Both the position numbers and the translations under genes were made by a program. 6,776 nt of DNA from Bacteroidota bacterium. Its GTDB lineage: Bacteria > Spirochaetota > Spirochaetia > JABMQR01. The notes beneath the pieces are model-generated. The model was not told where the DNA came from and did not search any database. It was given only the letters and a program-made list of their open reading frames with translations. Shown here piece by piece: positions 6,085 through 6,776 of the stretch. Each line of letters starts with the position of its first letter. Position 1 is the first letter of the stretch. The stretch spans positions 1 to 6,776 of the forward strand of contig JABMQR010000053.1 in the NCBI GenBank assembly GCA_013202335.1, given 5' to 3'.

Positions 6085-6696
6085 CTATCTTGAATGCCGA
6101 TTCTTCAGCACTTCCATTACTTCATCAAGGGAGTATCCCTTTTGTGCCAGCAGAACAAGGTAATGGTAGAGAAGATCTGCCGCTTCTCCAAGAAACAACT
6201 GCTTGTTGTTATCCATGGCCTCAATTACAAGTTCGACTGCCTCTTCACCCACTTTCTGGGCGATCTTGTTAATCCCCTTCGTAAAAAGGTGGTTGGTATA
6301 GGATCCCTCTATGGGAAAATCTCTTCGCCCTACAATAACCCCCTCCAAATAGGAGAGAAATTCTGATGAGGTAAACTCTGATGGATCATTGTCTTCGTGA
6401 AAGCAGGTATCCTCACCTGTATGACAAACAGGACCTGAAGGAACTGCCTTAATAAGCAGCGTATCTTTATCACAATCAGGAGTTATGGATTTAACCGTGA
6501 GAAAGTTTCCGGAAGTCTCCCCTTTTGTCCAAAGACACTTTCGGCTTCTGGAATAAAAGGTAACTTTTCCCGTCTCTTGAGTCAGCTTATAAGATTCCTG
6601 ATTCATATATCCCAGCATAAGTACTTTGCCGGTTACTGAATCCTGTATTACTGCAGGCACCAGGCCGTCACTACTCTTTTTAAAATCAATATCCAT
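6085..6696 (-). CDS. hisIE: Bifunctional PR-AMP cyclohydrolase / PR-ATP pyrophosphatase
   Basis: This catalyses steps 2 and 3 of histidine biosynthesis: pyrophosphate removal from phosphoribosyl-ATP (HisE domain) and opening of the adenine ring of phosphoribosyl-AMP (HisI domain), in the cytosol. The product is 203 aa, the normal fused length. The HisI domain spans about 1-110: WTKGETSG at 56-63, DCDKD at 74-78, and zinc-ligand cysteines Cys75, Cys91 and Cys98. The HisE domain spans about 113-203, a MazG-like helical fold with KVGEEAVE (148-155) and GEAADLLYH (170-178), whose acidic residues bind Mg. A strong Shine-Dalgarno (GGAGGA, complement of 6702-6707) lies 5 nt before the ATG at 6696. 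It reads towards the amtB-glnK operon with pseudogene remains between. No other his gene is in the window, so it is either a stand-alone gene or the last of an operon entering from the right. Confidence 0.96.
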   Translation of the reverse strand: MDIDFKKSSDGLVPAVIQDSVTGKVLMLGYMNQESYKLTQETGKVTFYSRSRKCLWTKGETSGNFLTVKSITPDCDKDTLLIKAVPSGPVCHTGEDTCFHEDNDPSEFTSSEFLSYLEGVIVGRRDFPIEGSYTNHLFTKGINKIAQKVGEEAVELVIEAMDNNKQLFLGEAADLLYHYLVLLAQKGYSLDEVMEVLKNRHSR

Positions 6697-6720
6697 CAGG
6701 ATCCTCCGGTTATAATTGAG

Positions 6721-6752
6721 GCGCTTTCAAAAATACCTATTTTTGAAAGCGC
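6721..6752. repeat. Perfect 14-bp inverted repeat upstream of hisIE
   Basis: GCGCTTTCAAAAAT (6721-6734) and ATTTTTGAAAGCGC (6739-6752) are exact reverse complements around the 4-nt loop ACCT. In RNA from either strand this forms a long stem ending in GCGC. It begins 24 bp upstream of the hisIE ATG on the minus strand. Neither side carries a T-run after the stem, so it is not a textbook intrinsic terminator. It could be the terminator or 3' end of a gene entering from the right, a leader hairpin of hisIE, or a DNA-binding palindrome. Bases 6742-6756 also match a LacI/CcpA-type operator consensus (WTGNAAGCGNWWNCA) at all but the last defined position, which may be chance. Confidence 0.75.
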
Positions 6753-6776
6753 TACCTATTAGTGAAGTTTTCTGAA

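Overview
The window looks like a chromosomal segment of an anaerobic, fermentative or hydrogen-metabolising bacterium. It carries a complete [FeFe]-hydrogenase maturation operon, a sigma-54-controlled ammonium uptake pair, and a histidine biosynthesis gene on the opposite strand. The gene set and a convincing -24/-12 promoter suggest a lineage that uses RpoN, such as an anaerobic spirochaete or deltaproteobacterium-like organism. Some Firmicutes are also possible, and the lineage is inference only.

Region 1-3766 (+): the 3' end of a TM1266-type small ACT-fold regulator, then hydG, hydE and hydF. The genes are packed with overlaps or an 11-nt gap, so they almost certainly form one transcript. 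HydE and HydG are the radical SAM enzymes that build the ligands and precursor of the H-cluster 2Fe subsite. HydF is the GTPase scaffold that delivers it. The hydrogenase structural gene is not in the window.

Region 3767-5635 (+): an AT-rich intergenic stretch ending in a well-formed sigma-54 promoter (GG at 4001-4002, GC at 4013-4014), then amtB and a PII gene (glnK type). This is the classical ammonium channel plus PII regulator pair. The PII protein lacks the uridylylated T-loop tyrosine. The block is visibly more AT-rich than the hyd genes.

Region 5636-6084: no intact gene, but not empty. It holds a same-strand relic of a second hydF (5721-5903, about 86-89% identical to parts of the intact hydF, with in-frame stops and two internal deletions). 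After it come possible scraps of a membrane transporter gene. 

Region 6085-6776: hisIE on the minus strand, convergent with the rest, with a strong Shine-Dalgarno. A perfect 14-bp inverted repeat lies just upstream of it.

The most notable observations are the hydF relic downstream of the amtB-glnK block, the sigma-54 promoter, and deviations in otherwise conserved motifs of HydF (G4 motif and a cluster-adjacent His) and PII (Tyr51). No wholly new system is evident.
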